Shown piece after piece: positions 61,861-64,000 of a DNA stretch of 64,000 nt (positions within the stretch are counted from its first letter, which is position 1; each line of letters starts with the position of its first letter). Under the pieces are notes generated by a model. That model was not told where the DNA came from, did not search any database, and worked only from the letters and a program-made list of their open reading frames with translations. This stretch comes from Paracoccus salipaludis. GTDB lineage: Bacteria > Pseudomonadota > Alphaproteobacteria > Rhodobacterales > Rhodobacteraceae. The stretch spans positions 372,001 through 436,000 of the forward strand of contig NZ_NSJZ01000002.1 of NCBI RefSeq assembly GCF_002287065.1, given 5' to 3'. Both the position numbers and the translations under genes were made by a program.

Positions 61861-62589
61861 TCAGGCGGTTGCGTGGGCCGGGTGGCAGGCCAGCAGGGTA
61901 GCCATGATCTCGGCTGCCGTGAAGGCGGCGATGACCTCGGGGCGCTTGTCGCGGACGGTGCCGCCGATGGGGCAGGTCAGCGGCCCGGTGGCGATGCCGC
62001 GCGACCTGGCAAAGCGCGCGAAGGTGGTGCGCTTGGTGGCGCTGCCGATCATGCCGACATAGGCCGCGTCGCCGCGCGCCAGCGCCTCGGCCGCGATCAG
62101 GAAATCCAGCGCGTGGTCGTGGGTCAGGATCACATAGGCCGAACCCGGCGAGGCGCGGCGGACCTCGGCCTCGGGCAGGGGGGTCAATTCCCCCGGCACC
62201 TCCGGCGCCAGCGACAGTTCCGCCGCGCGCTGGTCGATCAGCCGCACCTGCACGGGCAGCGGCAGCAGGGCGCGGGCGAGCGCGCGCCCCACATGGCCCG
62301 CGCCGAAGATCAGGACCGAGGGTTCGGGCGCCGCCGGGGTGGCCGGTTCCCGGTCCAGCGTCAGTTCCACCCGGCCGCCGCAGCACTGGCCGATCTCGGG
62401 GCCGAGGGGCACGTCCATCACGGCGCGGTCCTCGCCCCGCGCCAGCATCTGCCGCGCGCGGTCGATGGCCAGGTATTCCAGTTGCCCGCCGCCGATGGTG
62501 CCGGTCACGGCCTCGGGGCCGACCATCATCTCGGCCCCTTCCTCGCGAGGGGTCGAGCCGCGCGCGCGCGTGATGCGGACGCGGATCAT
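61861..62589 (-). CDS. xdhC: Xanthine dehydrogenase accessory protein XdhC
   Basis: A 242-residue protein that binds molybdenum cofactor and helps sulfurate and insert it in xanthine dehydrogenase. N-terminal RARGSTPREEGAEMMVGPEA and TGTIGGGQLEYLAI, then GQCCGGRVEL, and a Rossmann part VLIFGAGHVGRALARALLPL are all family marks. The ATG at 62589 overlaps the xdhB stop (ATGA). The longer open frame upstream is inside xdhB. Confidence 0.93.
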   Translation of the reverse strand: MIRVRITRARGSTPREEGAEMMVGPEAVTGTIGGGQLEYLAIDRARQMLARGEDRAVMDVPLGPEIGQCCGGRVELTLDREPATPAAPEPSVLIFGAGHVGRALARALLPLPVQVRLIDQRAAELSLAPEVPGELTPLPEAEVRRASPGSAYVILTHDHALDFLIAAEALARGDAAYVGMIGSATKRTTFARFARSRGIATGPLTCPIGGTVRDKRPEVIAAFTAAEIMATLLACHPAHATA

Positions 62590-64000
62590 CCGCCGCTCAG
62601 GGCCAGCGGCCCGCCCCGCAGCCGTTCGACGGCCATCAAGACCCGTTCCGGCGTGGCGGGGGCATCCAGTCGCGGGCATTCGCGGTAATCCGCGACCGAG
62701 GCGACGGCGTGGCCGATCGCCTCGAAGACCGAGATGCCCAGCATGAAGGGCGGCTCGCCCACGGCCTTGGACCGCTTGATCGTGCGTTCCTTGTTCTCGG
62801 ACCACTCGGCCAGCTTCACGTTGAAGACCTTGGGCCGATCGGACGCCAGCGGGATCTTGTAGGTGGACGGCGCGTGGGTCCGCAGCCGGCCTTCCTTGTC
62901 CCACCACAGCTCCTCGCTGGTCAGCCAGCCGGTGCCCTGCACGAAGGCGCCTTCCACCTGACCCTTGTCCAGCGCCGGGTTGATCGACCGCCCCACGTCA
63001 TGCAGCACGTCCGCGCGCTCAATCACGTATTCGCCGGTCAGCGTGTCGACCGAGACCTCGGAACAGGCCGCGCCATAGGCGTAGTAGTAGAACGGCCGCC
63101 CGCGTCCCTCGGCCCGGTTCCAGTGGATCTTGGGCGTGGCATAGAAGCCGGCCGCCCAAAGCTGGACGCGGGACAGGTAGGCCATCTCGATGACCTTGCT
63201 GAAGGGGATCGTCTCGTCGCGCACGACCACGTGGTCCGGGACGAAGCGGATCTCCTCGGGCGTGGCGTCCTTGGCAGCGCAGAGGAACTCGACCAGCCGA
63301 CGCTTGATCTGGTTAGCCGCATCCAGCGCCGCCATGCCGTTCAGGTCGGTCCCGGACGAGGCCGCCGTGGCCGAGGTGTTCGGCACCTTTTCGGTCGTGG
63401 TCTTGGTGACCTTGATGCGGTCCAGCCCGACGTTGAAGGCCTCGGCCACGACCTGCGCGATCTTGGTGTGCAGGCCCTGGCCCATCTCGCAGCCGCCGTG
63501 GTTCAGCTGGATCGAGCCGTCGGTGTAGATGTGGACCAGCGCGCCCGCCTGGTTGAAATGCGTGGCGGTGAAGCTGATGCCGAACTTGACCGGCGTCAGC
63601 GCGATGCCCTTGCGGATCGGGCCGCCCGCCGCCTGCATCCGGGCGTTCCAGTCCAGCACCGCCTGACGGCGGCGGGCATAGTCGCAGGACTCCTCAAGCT
63701 CTGCGAGGAGGCGCGGCAGGATCATGTCCTCGACCGGCTGGTGATAGGGGGTCAGCTGCCCGTTGCGGTAAAGGTTCGCCTTGCGGACGGCCAGCGTGTC
63801 CTGGCCGGTGGCATAGGCGATCTCCTCGATGATCCGCTCGGCCACGATGACGCCCTGCGGGCCGCCGAAGCCCCGGAAGGCGGTGTTCGACACCGTGTTC
63901 GTGCGCAGGGGATGCGAGCGGACCTCGACATCGGGATAGAAATAGGCGTTGTCCGCGTGGAACAGCGCCCGGTCCGTCACGGCCATGCTGAGGTCGGCCG
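62586..64000 (-). CDS. xdhB: Xanthine dehydrogenase molybdopterin-binding subunit XdhB, C-terminal part
   Basis: About 471 residues of a subunit usually near 780 long; the N-terminus lies beyond the window. Molybdenum-site sequences are TAFRGFGGPQGVIVAE (with the conserved Arg), GGCEMGQGLHTKIAQVVAEA, and the catalytic Glu in SKAVGEPPFMLG. It oxidises hypoxanthine and xanthine to urate. The order xdhB-xdhC-guaD shows a purine catabolic operon, with xdhA expected just outside. Confidence 0.95.
   Translation of the reverse strand, partial: ADLSMAVTDRALFHADNAYFYPDVEVRSHPLRTNTVSNTAFRGFGGPQGVIVAERIIEEIAYATGQDTLAVRKANLYRNGQLTPYHQPVEDMILPRLLAELEESCDYARRRQAVLDWNARMQAAGGPIRKGIALTPVKFGISFTATHFNQAGALVHIYTDGSIQLNHGGCEMGQGLHTKIAQVVAEAFNVGLDRIKVTKTTTEKVPNTSATAASSGTDLNGMAALDAANQIKRRLVEFLCAAKDATPEEIRFVPDHVVVRDETIPFSKVIEMAYLSRVQLWAAGFYATPKIHWNRAEGRGRPFYYYAYGAACSEVSVDTLTGEYVIERADVLHDVGRSINPALDKGQVEGAFVQGTGWLTSEELWWDKEGRLRTHAPSTYKIPLASDRPKVFNVKLAEWSENKERTIKRSKAVGEPPFMLGISVFEAIGHAVASVADYRECPRLDAPATPERVLMAVERLRGGPLALSGG

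Noticed and set aside
1..64000. CRISPR arrays, prophage, rRNA operons, toxin-antitoxin pairs and known defence systems
   Set aside because: No regularly spaced direct repeats, phage structural genes, rRNA sequence or defence-protein signatures were seen on reading both strands.

Overview
The window is chromosomal DNA from a high-GC alphaproteobacterium. Gene content and protein style fit Rhodobacteraceae, probably Paracoccus or a close relative: many ABC import operons, RTX proteins, a TPP-controlled thi operon, an xdh cluster, and dense ATGA or TGATG stop/start overlaps. The genus is inferred from general resemblance, not from a database search. I see no intact prophage, CRISPR array or rRNA.

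Layout. Positions 1-2931 (minus) hold a sulfate importer (cysA partial, cysW, cysT, sulfate-binding protein), preceded by an Rrf2 regulator that lies back to back with an Lrp/AsnC regulator (3149-4209). Positions 4584-11280 hold a LacI regulator facing a pentitol module: XylF-type binding protein, ATPase, permease, ribitol-type dehydrogenase and FGGY pentulose kinase. A secreted RTX/GH16 glycanase (11754-14141) is followed by an eight-gene operon (14324-22129): family-5 binding protein, OppD, OppF, two permeases, a glycerophosphodiester phosphodiesterase, a HAD phosphatase and a sugar isomerase-like protein. Its logic matches the agrocinopine (acc) operon of Agrobacterium: import of an intact sugar phosphodiester, cleavage, dephosphorylation, isomerisation. 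It is my best candidate for an undescribed system.

Positions 22455-35696 hold a second catabolic island: a thioesterase, a LivKHMGF-type importer, aldehyde dehydrogenase, SDR, zinc alcohol dehydrogenase, LysR, a methyltransferase, MmgE/PrpD and a Tat-exported metallo-beta-lactamase-fold hydrolase. The importer has a 33-bp dyad in its promoter region. The substrate is unknown. Positions 35697-37726 are a decayed stretch with an IS5-type transposase remnant, a frameshifted outer-membrane protein gene and about 790 gene-free bases, ending at tRNA-Ser(CGA).

Positions 37925-51361 are mostly housekeeping: a DUF2059-like protein, a Nudix hydrolase, cysteine synthase, a large MscS channel, gyrA, dsbB, dedA, a zinc metallopeptidase, a COQ10-type protein, a P-loop sulfotransferase-like protein, DUF4202 and CbiX. 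Positions 51390-58911 (minus) form a thiamin operon under a TPP riboswitch: thiD, thiO, thiS, thiG, thiE, thiF-rhodanese, then pyrimidine-precursor import and salvage (thiY-like, tenA, thiZ-like, thiX-like). Positions 59002-64000 (minus) hold glutamate dehydrogenase and the purine genes guanine deaminase, xdhC and xdhB (partial).
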